From contig MCGE01000073.1 of the NCBI GenBank assembly GCA_002105175.1, positions 1 through 13,889 of the forward strand: 13,889 bases of DNA. The letters run 5' to 3'. The stretch comes from Absidia repens (lineage: Eukaryota; Mucoromycota; Mucoromycetes; Mucorales; Cunninghamellaceae). The notes beneath the pieces are model-generated. The model did not search any database. It was not told the DNA's origin and worked only from the letters and a program-made list of their open reading frames with translations. This document shows, piece after piece, positions 1 to 7,659 of this stretch. Position numbers and translations under genes: made by a program. Position 1 is the first letter of the stretch. Each line of letters opens with the position of its first letter.

Positions 1-386
1 AAATCCCTCGGGAGGAACCGAAAACTCCGGTCCTTTTATTTTCATTTTATTTTGACAGTAGAGTTCGCTTTTAAAGAAACCCAGGCACGTTAAAGTCCTT
101 TGGCCACAAAAAGTAATCTGATAGAATCATTTTTTTTATACATTTACGAGCAAGTGGTAAGGAGGGTGATTCATGATTTCGAGTTATTGGTTTATCTATG
201 ATACAGAAGACCCATTAACGTCCACCTATTGAGAAACAAAAGGAGGAAGGGTGTTCCTTTTTTTTTTTTTTTTTTGTGTGTACACTAATAAAAGCATGGT
301 CTTTCCTTTTGTACAATAAAAAGACCATTCTATTTTTATCTGGACACACACAAAGTGACATTTCGAACGCCGCTCATTATTTTTTT
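1..386 (+). repeat. Dispersed direct repeat, copy R1
   Basis: This stretch is repeated in the same orientation at 11376-12057. Shared landmarks in order are CCCTCGGGAG near position 7, GTAGAGTTCGCTTTTAAAG at 58, GCAAGTGG at 152, GATTCATGATTTCGAGTTA at 168, AACGTCCACCTATTGAGAAA at 218, a T run at 258-275, a GTGTACACTA-type block and CGAACGCCGCTC at 364-375. Copies differ by scattered substitutions and small indels, so this is an old duplication. It may begin left of the window. The class is unknown: no terminal TG/CA and no coding potential were seen. R1 lacks the 260-bp insertion that interrupts R2. Confidence 0.85.
258..275. repeat. T18 homopolymer inside R1
   Basis: A run of 18 T lies inside R1. 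R2 has two shorter T runs at the matching place because the adjacent block of about 43 bp is doubled there. Confidence 0.9.
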
Positions 387-404
387 AGACGGGAGGGCCG
401 CCCC

Positions 405-463
405 GTTTTTTTTCTTCTCTCTCTTTTCTTTTCCTTTCCTTTTATTTTATTATTGTTTCTTCG
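405..463 (+). repeat. Pyrimidine-rich low-complexity tract
   Basis: Almost uninterrupted C/T immediately after the end of R1. Such tracts often lie upstream of fungal start codons, but no convincing coding sequence follows, so it is recorded as low complexity only. Confidence 0.6.
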
Positions 464-1225
464 TCAGTTTGACTTCCTGAAATTATGGTGGACTTGGATT
501 AGTGCAGGATTAGTTTAGAAGGGGTTTCAGAACAGAGATGACAAGATGCATGGGGAAACCCTTTCATTTTGGATCTAGGATCTACAGCCCATTAGTTTTA
601 GCTTATTGGATCCTCCATTGACTTAGTTTTGTCTTACGTTTGTCCATAGTTTGTACCTACAATTCAATAAAAATGTTTTTTTTTTAAAAAAAAAAAGGTT
701 CAATGAAAAATGTCGCATTCGTCACTTCCATGTCTTGTACAAGAGATCTCTTTTTTTTATTATTACCCATTTAAATTGAACGTGTTGATCCATTATTTTA
801 CTTCTATAAAAAATTATTGTTCTTGTCCTATATTTTATATTAGATCCGTTTAGTGACTTTAGATGAGTGTTGAACATTCTTTAGATCCCCCTTCTCTCTC
901 CCATTAGTTTCTCGTCATGCTACCAGCATTAGCAGCGTACGTTGCTATATTGAATCCCTTTAGTGTTCATTGTTTATTATCTACTATAGTCCTTCCAATA
1001 AAATATGTCTTTTTCATTATCCTCCCCACAGACTGTATTTTATTCTATTATAAACAATCCTTTTTTTTGGGAGGGGGTGGGACTGGAAGTGCCAAAAAAA
1101 TAATAATATAGAAATACAAGAACGAAGAAACTCAAAAGGGTAGAATGGGTAGGACCCGGAACGTTAATGTCAAGAGCAGTAAAAAAAAACGTATCCTCGT
1201 TCTTATTGAATATATATTATACTGT
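464..1225. other. AT-rich non-coding stretch
   Basis: No gene is supported here. It holds a T-run directly followed by an A-run (about 677-698), which could fold back on itself, a G-run near 1070, and scattered short open frames with no family features. The right end merges into the 3' end of the minus-strand HET relic. Confidence 0.6.
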
Positions 1226-2032
1226 AGGAAATAAACTTAATAGATATCAAATCCACGGTCATCACTATTGAGATGATACGTCCAGTCGCTATATTGAAAA
1301 GATGTGTGATAATTAGACCATGATCTAATGCCCATTTATTTTCTAACAAGGTTCTCTCATTAAAAAGATCGAGTGGGAATGACATGTTTTGGGCATACAA
1401 AATTGTCTCGTGATGTTTTGACGATAAATAGGCGATATAAACAACGTCCACCGTAGTAGGAACAGTGTTCTCTTGAATGATAGCAAGTCGTTTCAGTAAT
1501 TCGGGATTCGGCATAATGCAATGGTGTTGAAACTACTCCTTATCGTCCAGCAACCTACTAAATAATCCTTGGGTTTGATCTGAAGGTAGTACAGGGCATC
1601 ATTATGATGACATGCAGTGTTGTTGTTCTTGTTGTTATCATTAATGGTGGAGGGGGTGAAACGTAACGATGGCATCTTCGGCCCTTTCAAAATTACATGC
1701 CGTACTTGTCATCATCCAGCTTTTGTGTTGACCTTTTGTTGCTGAAGTGATTGTTGATGTTGCAAATGTTGATAGCGTTTTTGCTGGCTTTGAATTTCAG
1801 TTATCATCTCCAAGACGGTTTGCTGGTTGAGTTGACGAATCAAAGTATGGCGTAAATGGAGGTAAACAAGGTTGGACGAGAATCGTCGAATATCCATCTC
1901 ACACACTACTTTGGTGAGGGCGTCGTCGTTGTTGTTGTTGTTGTTGTTGTTGTTGTCAAGCGTCGCAGAGCATGCAGGATCGATAAAGTCAAACTTGACA
2001 AAAGTGAATAATGTTTCGTCTTCGGCAGTGCC
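1226..2032 (-). pseudogene. HET-family protein, C-terminal half, broken (copy 2)
   Basis: Read on the minus strand, three pieces in different frames line up in order with the C-terminal half of the plus-strand HET relic at 2699-4888. The first (2032 to about 1712) begins with a TLFTFVKFDF block, paralleling FTFFKFDF in the other copy, runs through nine consecutive Asn codons, and contains TLIRQLNQQT. The second (about 1690-1493) holds FTPSTI and YYLQIKPKDYLVG. The third (about 1514-1226) holds VDVVYI and LLENKW, paralleling FDIVTI and the LLE(N/T)(K/N) block of the other copy. Stop codons and frame changes between pieces show it cannot be translated through. The N-terminal HET domain is not found upstream at 2033-2690. 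In intact relatives the HET module is thought to act in non-self recognition and cell death; here it is missing. The family assignment rests on the paralog in this window. Confidence 0.7.
1921..1956 (-). repeat. (AAC)n microsatellite encoding poly-Asn
   Basis: On the plus strand this reads GTC/GTT triplets. On the minus strand it gives nine Asn codons followed by Asp codons, in frame inside the HET relic. A less regular AAC-rich stretch (4446-4470) occurs further on in the plus-strand copy, so low-complexity Asn tracts look typical of this family. Confidence 0.85.
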
Positions 2033-2698
2033 TAATGATTAGCAGACGACGTTGCCAATACTGTACAACGTTGGCTTTAATTGAACAACGGAATTACTCC
2101 ACATACGAAAAATTCTGGCTCATATTTACGAATGTTATATTTATGAATTTTTACGCCCAACATTTACGCCCACAATTCCCCCCACACTTCCATTTCCGGT
2201 TTATATCACACAACACGTACATGTCTATGACGCTTCTACTTATACTACATACTATACGAACTCGACCCAAACCAAAAAAAAAAAAAAAAGGTCGTGGGAT
2301 TTGAAGTTCCAAAATTGTAAAGAATTAAGGTTCATTGATGACGGTTATAAATGAAATGCACCATAAAAATAAATTCAGGAACCAAAAGTCATAAGGGATA
2401 TGCCATAATAACTGAACGAGACATTCTGCCACTATTATTAAACTACTATTCATTTAAGCTTCTTACTGTTACATATACTATGACGTTGGGAATAAAAAAG
2501 GGCTACCTGTATTGCTCTTTCACCCATTGATTTGAAACAAAGGTGGTGGGTCTCATTGAGCGTTTGTGTTACAGTGAAGCGCCTTTTTGTATGTTCGCCC
2601 AATATACGTGCCCCGAGCCATTCATCATTCATTCTGTCAATCATTTGTCACCCTCCTTTTCCTTCTCTCTCTTTTTTTTTTTTTCGTTCAACTACATC
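2033..2698. promoter_or_regulatory. Intergenic region between the HET relics, with CT-rich leader
   Basis: No coding sequence could be supported. An A16-17 run lies at about 2273-2289. A pyrimidine-rich stretch at about 2650-2686, just before the proposed ATG at 2699, resembles the CT-rich leaders common upstream of fungal genes and was probably part of the promoter or 5' UTR of the plus-strand HET gene. The missing N-terminal half of the minus-strand copy would be expected here and is absent. Confidence 0.45.
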
Positions 2699-4888
2699 AT
2701 GACGATCGACGAAACAGTGATAAACTCGGTCAAGGTAATATCAAAAAACAGCGTACATTTTTGTTAACTGGATCCTTTCTACACCAACCCCATATTGACT
2801 GATATGACGTTTTTTTTTTTTTTTTTTTAGACTTATCACTCAAAGACACCAAGCCACGACAGAAAGCCATTTCAAGTGGTTCTTGTCGACATTAAAAAGG
2901 CCGCTGAAGATAATATAATCCACTGTGTTAAAAAGCCACTCGAAGAAAACGATTTGAAATTTGTTGCTTTATCTTACCGTTGGGGCGAATTACACGAGAC
3001 GCTGATCGACACTGGCGTTGGTTACACAGCAACCATCACATCGTTTGATTTAAATGATTTTTATCGGCTTTGCGAAATGATGACCATCGAATCGGATACA
3101 AAGCATATCAATTATGTATGGGTGGATGCTATCTGTGTGGATCAAAGCCCGGCAAAACGAAAAGCAACCATTCACCAAATGAGCAATATCTACGATCGCG
3201 CCACATATATATTAGCAGTACCCGATCTTCATGTGACTTACCTGAAAGGCGTCTCATCAAAAATGACGACACCATCAGGGCTCCAGCAAATACCATATGG
3301 ATCTTTATCACCTTCTTCACGGACATGCGTCCCAACTCGACGCCTTGGATGAAGCATTCCTCGATGATGCCAAAGTGCCAAAAGATCCTCCTGCATTAAG
3401 ACAATTGCTGCTTAAAACACGAGTCATTTTGCATATGGTTTGATGAATACAACGTATATGATCTATATTGTCCTGTACAAGCCCTCGATCACTCTGCGAA
3501 ACCACCACCAATCAAGAGCGTCGTCAACATTGGAAAACTGGATAAAAGGGAGCAGCAAGAATTCGAATGGAGAATTACATCAGTGTGACAAAAAGATTTG
3601 TCCTCTAGCCTTTTTTCAAGATATCTTTAACATTGACGAACGTCAATTCGGAGTCTCAATGGAAATCCAAGATCCTTCAAAGAAGCAACAGTATTCGACA
3701 ATCGATGGAATTTTTGGTGGGGCTCATCAAGGATTGGTCTACGCGTGTGTGGGTGATCAGTGAATTCAATATCGCCAAAAAGAAAAACAACCTCAAATAT
3801 TGGTTTATTCAATTGGCTCTTGCTACGATATCTGAGCGTATAATGACATGGAGGGCGGCGAAAAATTCACCTTCTTCAAATTTGATTTTAACAATCTTCA
3901 GACACCAGTGAACGTTGTTACTACGAAAACGAACTAAACACGACGAGAACAAAACTTCCAACCCAGTGTACATCCAATTTCATTATACTTTAACCAACTC
4001 AGTCGACAAACGTTTCTGCAGAACATTCTGATTTCCAAAGCCAGTAAAAATGGTAATTGAAACAAACAACCTTACCCCTTTTAATTTTAGAAAAAAAAAA
4101 GATTTTACATTCTTTTTTATTTATTTTAAAATTCATTAGAGGATCGATTTTACAGTATTTTGCCATTCTCACCATATCAAGACAGAAAACTGGAGGTGTC
4201 GCATTGGAAAATCAACACTATGCATCCGTGAAATTGAAACTCTACGAAATCATGCACACAAAGATAAATTAGCACTGCTATTTTTGTCTGGTGATAATGA
4301 GGCGATGTATAGCGGTGTTTTACCAACCTTTGCAACATCGACTTTAACTTCGACATCCTACCTTGCGCATCGAATCGACCGCTAGATTTTTCGAATTTTG
4401 ACGTAAAGGATCCATCCACCATTATGCTTTATCATCATCACAAACAAACCAACAACAACAATAGCAACAATGATGGTGATGAACGATGAAGAGGACGGTG
4501 GTGACTCCACCAACACTATTACGTTTGAAACCGAAAAACATATTGTGTGGAAAAACATGAGGACTATGATTTCAACAAAATTCATCGCATCATGAGCAAC
4601 ATGAGTAACAATTTTTAAACGTCTGGCTCCATGTGGATGATGAGGATGATGCTTCTACGCGTACCTTTTGACATCGTTACTATCCCAGCTACTGTACTGG
4701 TCAGACGTGGAAACACCAATTACGGAAACCCAGTAAATTATGATCGATTTGAATGCCTCACTTTGATCGGTGTTTTGTTAGAAACAAATGGGTTCTGTCG
4801 ACTGAAATCATTCAAACTATCGAACCGAGAGATTTGTGATATACCATGGCGACAACGACGACTACATCGACAACGACAGGAATGTTAA
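2699..4888 (+). pseudogene. HET-domain protein, nearly full-length broken copy
   Basis: The HET (heterokaryon incompatibility, PF06985-type) hallmark blocks are clear: FVALSYRWGE (about residues 56-65), YVWVDAICVDQ (107-117) and IHQMSNIYDRATYILAV just after. The start is set by exon 1, 2699-2734 (12 codons), then a 96-nt GT-AG intron (2735-2830) that joins in frame to the HET exon. A second intron, 4053-4139 (87 nt), restores a Glu codon and joins ISKASKN to DRFYSILPFS. After about 3250 the reading frame changes repeatedly (near 3260, 3300, 3438, 3490, 3690, 3840, 3940, 3990, 4235 and 4380), with stops between. Recognisable pieces in order include YHLLHGHASQLDALDEAFL, KKICPLAFFQDIFNIDER, WVISEFNIAKKKNNLKYWFI, FTFFKFDF, LLFLSGDN and TVLVRRGNTNYGNP. 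In ascomycetes such proteins trigger non-self cell death; the role of this lineage's version is unknown. It is dead as read here. Confidence 0.85.
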
Positions 4889-4969
4889 GTCCCCTGTTAC
4901 TTTTTTTGATATCTATAAAAAAACCCCAGATATGGTATCGTTTATAATATTTTGTATGGTGATTGATTT

Positions 4970-4975
4970 AATAAA
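4970..4975 (+). terminator. AATAAA polyadenylation signal, probably of the plus-strand HET relic
   Basis: An AATAAA hexamer lies about 80 nt beyond the last recognisable HET-family stop codon. It is a plausible fossil 3' processing signal, though the hexamer is common in AT-rich DNA. Confidence 0.4.
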
Positions 4976-5165
4976 CAGCTACATACAGACTTGGAAAGCA
5001 ATCAATGATTGTTTCATACCTTGGTTGATGATATGTTATAATCAGTATTCAATCATTTTATATTCATCATGCGTTGCAGTACCAATATTGTGCCATAACA
5101 TCAACATTCTGTTTAGTTGATATAGGATAATTTAATATATTGGGTTTAATCAGAGAGGATAAGCT

Positions 5166-5178
5166 ATATATATATATT
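5166..5178. repeat. Short (TA)n tract
   Basis: A run of TA dinucleotides in an otherwise featureless stretch after the HET relic. Confidence 0.8.
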
Positions 5179-5222
5179 TTGTTGGCTGACACACACTATT
5201 CTACGATGAATAGCTCTACAGT

Positions 5223-5242
5223 ACTGTACTGTACAGTACAGT
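5223..5242. repeat. 20-bp perfect palindrome
   Basis: ACTGTACTGTACAGTACAGT equals its own reverse complement, with symmetry centred between 5232 and 5233. It is built from GTAC/TACAGT units. It overlaps the candidate Tc1/mariner end that starts at 5239, so it may combine a TA target with the transposon terminus. Confidence 0.95.
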
Positions 5243-5285
5243 GTTTCCGCAGTTAGTTGTCGCACGTTTTGAAATCGGTGCCGCA
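5239..5285. mobile_element. Possible Tc1/mariner terminal sequence next to a TA
   Basis: The sequence after TA at 5237-5238 starts CAGTGTTTCCGCAG and continues with a relatively GC-rich stretch. Tc1/mariner elements insert at TA and many have ends starting CAGT. The transposase relic reads toward this point and ends 130 bp away, as expected for the element's 3' end. The opposite end was not found in the window, so this is an inference. Confidence 0.3.
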
Positions 5286-5412
5286 CATGAAAAAAACAGA
5301 TGACGAGATTTTTTTTTAAAAAGACAAAGGTACAAAAAAAGTTTATTGGGTATAAACATAAAAATATCAAATCAAATCATATCATCTACAAAAAAAGATA
5401 AACTAAACGATA

Positions 5413-5610
5413 CTAAATAGCATTTCCATTGAGACAATCATCAAGGCGGGAGATGGAATGGCGAATATATTCATGAGTCACCCTATTGCATGCGTCGGAT
5501 ATCCTTGAAGATAGCGCGCGCCAAAGTCAGTCATTCCACATTGGACCAGAATTGAACGATTGGATTGAATTTGGAGGAGTAAGGAGGGAGGCAACGTATC
5601 CACGGTCCAC
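5413..5610 (-). pseudogene. Tc1/mariner (IS630-type) transposase, C-terminal relic
   Basis: On the minus strand from about 5600 one frame gives RCLPPYSSKFNPIVQFWSNV, the signature region LPPYSPxLNPIExFW of DDE transposases of the IS630-Tc1-mariner superfamily. After a frame change, SSRISDACNRVTHEYIRHS and RLDDCLNGNAI follow to a stop at 5415-5413, matching the usual helical tail of the family. The Glu normally following NPI, the third catalytic acidic residue, is Val here. The frame is broken between the two blocks and the DNA-binding and first catalytic parts are absent, so the copy is inactive. The neighbouring minus-strand exon ending at 5650 stops 40 bp upstream, and no evidence makes it part of the transposase. 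Confidence 0.7.
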
Positions 5611-5649
5611 CAGTAACTGATTGTTGAATGTTTTTTTGGTGCAGTTTCA

Positions 5650-6314
5650 TCAAGCCATTTTTCTTATACATTTACGTCTTCGTGCATCCTAAGACAAGGA
5701 AATAAGAAGTAAAAAGGAGTATAAACTATCATGATACTATTATTTAGACTTACATTGATGAATGCGGCAAAAAGTGGGAGTTGATAAGGCAAACCCATGT
5801 TTTCGTAGTTGAGCTTCATCAGTAGCCAAAGACCATGATCGAATAAGTGGCGTTTCGAATTCAGGGTATCTGTTCCATGTTGACCACCATTTTTTGTTCT
5901 GTTACTGTGCAAAGAAGAAGAAAAAACATCAATGTCTACATATATTCTTCACACCATCAAACCAGGCCTTCTTTTTCTTACCACGAATTTATCATCATGT
6001 TGACTTGTCTATTGCTAGTCCATAAAAACGAAAAAAAGAGCAAGTGCTTTATCATCATAATATAACCAGTATATACCTATTTTTTTTTTTTTTTTTTTTT
6101 ACCTTTGAGAGAGAAATATGGCACCGTTTTCCAAAGACACATCCAGGACAGGGCTAAAGTATCTATACCACCGAGAGGATGTCAAAAAACCAGATAAAAA
6201 AAAAAGATGGCGATTTATATTTTTTCAGTTACCTGCCAAGACTACCAAGAGGATAATTCATTGTTTTGCTTGGATTCCATTGGTCAAAGGAAGGAGAGTC
6301 GCAAAAACAGACAT
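5650..6314 (-). CDS. Unrecognised multi-exon protein, C-terminal part (5' end missing)
   Basis: Five minus-strand exons join in one open frame: 6314-6233, 6162-6103, 6008-5982 (27-nt micro-exon), 5904-5754 and 5688-5650, ending in TGA at 5652-5650. The four introns are 70, 94, 77 and 65 nt, all GT-AG, with donors GTAACT, GTAAAA, GTAAGA and GTAAGT and TAG or CAG acceptors. The spliced product is about 120 residues as read. Landmarks are SFDQWNPSKTMNYPLGSLGR, then FSPVLDVSLENGAIFLSQ, a G-G-x-H-G-T-D motif, NSKRHLFDHGLWLLMKLNYE, and a basic tail ARRRKCIRK. No signal peptide or clear membrane span is visible. No family is recognised. Phase consistency over four junctions argues for a real gene. 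The 5' part is lost or lies in the duplicated unit upstream; a further 12-nt exon at 6385-6374 would fit in phase but is speculative. Confidence 0.55.
6079..6100. repeat. T22 homopolymer
   Basis: On the minus strand this is an A run directly after the donor GT of the intron that starts at 6102 in the unrecognised gene. It is unusual for a homopolymer to abut a donor site, and the run has probably expanded inside the intron. Confidence 0.8.
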
Positions 6315-6469
6315 CTATTGAAAAAGAAATCATTTATTTCCAGTAGTCTCGTTGTCAGCGTTGTTTCCATTACCTGAGAGAAATCCTAAAGATATAAAAA
6401 TAATAAACGCAGTGAGTAATTGTTCGTGATATAATACCAACCTTAATAAAGACTAGATTGAAAGTCGCG

Positions 6470-6671
6470 TATCTTTTCAGCATCCGGCGAGAGGTCATCA
6501 AGAATATATCTAAATATATCTTACTAACAACTGGACAGATTGATCACAACAAGGGTAGTTGTTTAGCATCCAAGATAAATGGAGACAGCCTATGTCTAGC
6601 CTTCCAAAGCCCTTCAGCTAGCGAGAGACTGTTTAACCTTCTTTATCAGTAAAGTCTCCATATAATGACGA
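6470..6671. repeat. 202-bp duplicated unit, copy 1
   Basis: This unit is repeated in direct orientation at 6699-6900, offset by exactly 229 bp. I count five substitutions and no indels over 202 bp, so the duplication is recent compared with the decay elsewhere in the window. The plus strand is open across most of the unit (about 64 codons ending at 6652). A minus-strand frame is open apart from one TGA shared by both copies. Neither translation resembles a known family. No tRNA, 5S or snRNA fold was recognised. Confidence 0.95.
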
Positions 6672-6698
6672 CGATTTTCAATCCCGTTATGACCAAGA

Positions 6699-6900
6699 TA
6701 TCTTTTCAGCATCTGGCGAGAGGTCATCAAGAATATATCTAAATATATCTTACTAACAACTGGGCAGAGTGATCACAACAAGGGTAGTTGTTTAGCATTC
6801 AAGATAAATGGAGACAGCCTATGTCTAGCCTTCCAAAGCCCTTCAGCTAGCGATAGACTGTTTAACCTTCTTTATCAGTAAAGTCTCCATATAATGACGA
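6699..6900. repeat. 202-bp duplicated unit, copy 2
   Basis: Second copy of the unit at 6470-6671, separated from it by a 27-bp spacer. Differences fall in the blocks CATC(T/C)GGCG, ACTGG(G/A)CAGA(G/T)TG, GCAT(T/C)CAAG and AGCGA(T/G)AGAC. An A run follows at about 6919-6935. Confidence 0.95.
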
Positions 6901-6918
6901 TCATAACGTTATCTTCAA

Positions 6919-6935
6919 AAAAAAAAAAAAAAAAC
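6919..6935. repeat. A-run between the duplicated unit and the LINE-like ORF
   Basis: About 17 consecutive A residues start 18 bp after the end of copy 2. This could be a retroposon tail, but no polyadenylation signal or target-site duplication was found to support that. Confidence 0.6.
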
Positions 6936-7049
6936 CATGCTTAAAAATATTTAAGTTACACATTCATTTCCACTCCCGACCGAAGCTGACGTTTGCCATA
7001 AAATCAAATTCGTCTTCCCTCTCTTTTTTTTTCCCTCTCTCTTTTTGTG

Positions 7050-7659
7050 AGCCCCTCCATGAAGCACTCGACCATTTTGAACACCCTCCCGCCCTCCCCG
7101 AGTACATGAAGCTCATCATGTCGCAACTCATGACCATGAACAGCACAATTGTCAAACTACAGGAACAACTTAATGATCGCGACAACATCATCGAACAACT
7201 TCAGCAGTCATTAGCTACTCTCATGACATCTACCCAGTCCCCAACCCCTACACCTCAACCTCTTGCCCCTCAGCCACCCCAACCAAACACCGATCCCAGC
7301 AACCCTTGGTCCAACAAAACTCAGGTACATCATTTACGACAACAACTCTCCTCCCCATCGCTCTCTCAGGATCATCAAAAGACCCAAGCAGTAGCATGAA
7401 CATTCTTTCCCGTCTCCCCCACACGTGGTTTTACATACATCTACCTGAACACCAACAAACGCCTCCCCACCAAGGAGCTCCGACGCAAGTTCCGCCAACT
7501 TGACATCAACACCAACCGCCTTCTCGATATCCATTATCCCACCAGGAATGTGATCGCCACCCTCATCCACAATGACTTCGAACAGGAATTTCTCCATCAA
7601 CTTTCCACATTTGGAATCACCCCCATCGAAGACTTCGTGATGCTGATGACACTGCTATT
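7050..7659 (+). pseudogene. LINE ORF1-like (gag-like) protein fragment
   Basis: The plus-strand frame is open from about 7050, with the first ATG at 7106. It reads HPPALPEYMKLIMSQLMTMN, then a predicted coiled coil (IVKLQEQLNDRDNIIEQLQQ), then a linker rich in Pro, Thr and Gln. A single TGA at 7397-7399 interrupts it. The same frame then resumes with FPVSPTRGFTYIYLNTNKRL, KELRRKFRQLDI, LLDIHYPTRNVIATLIHNDF and FGITPIEDF. That layout of coiled coil, linker and small globular domain is typical of ORF1 proteins of fungal LINEs, which bind element RNA. No endonuclease or reverse transcriptase follows. Instead the sequence runs into a spliced unrelated gene from 7660 on. An intron with donor at 7325 could bypass the TGA but its acceptor is uncertain. 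No Met lies upstream in frame, so the N-terminus may be truncated. Confidence 0.6.

Noticed and set aside
140..190. tRNA-like A box and B box in R1 (GAGCAAGTGGTA and GATTTCGAGTT), suggesting a tRNA-derived SINE
   Set aside because: Both boxes deviate from consensus, no cloverleaf can be drawn, and the repeat lacks a clear A tail in the expected orientation.
276..518. 80-codon plus-strand open frame across the end of R1
   Set aside because: It runs through T-rich and CT-rich low complexity, gives a Phe/Leu-rich peptide by composition, and is not shared with R2.
2011..2304. 97-codon plus-strand open frame
   Set aside because: It overlaps the start of the minus-strand HET relic and ends in a Lys run from an A homopolymer; no conserved features.
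2450..2644. Minus-strand open frame that could have been the missing N-terminal half of HET copy 2
   Set aside because: None of the HET signature blocks (SYRWG, VDAICVDQ) can be found in any minus-strand frame here.
6470..6900. CRISPR-like or satellite array
   Set aside because: Only two long units with one spacer are present, in a eukaryotic context.
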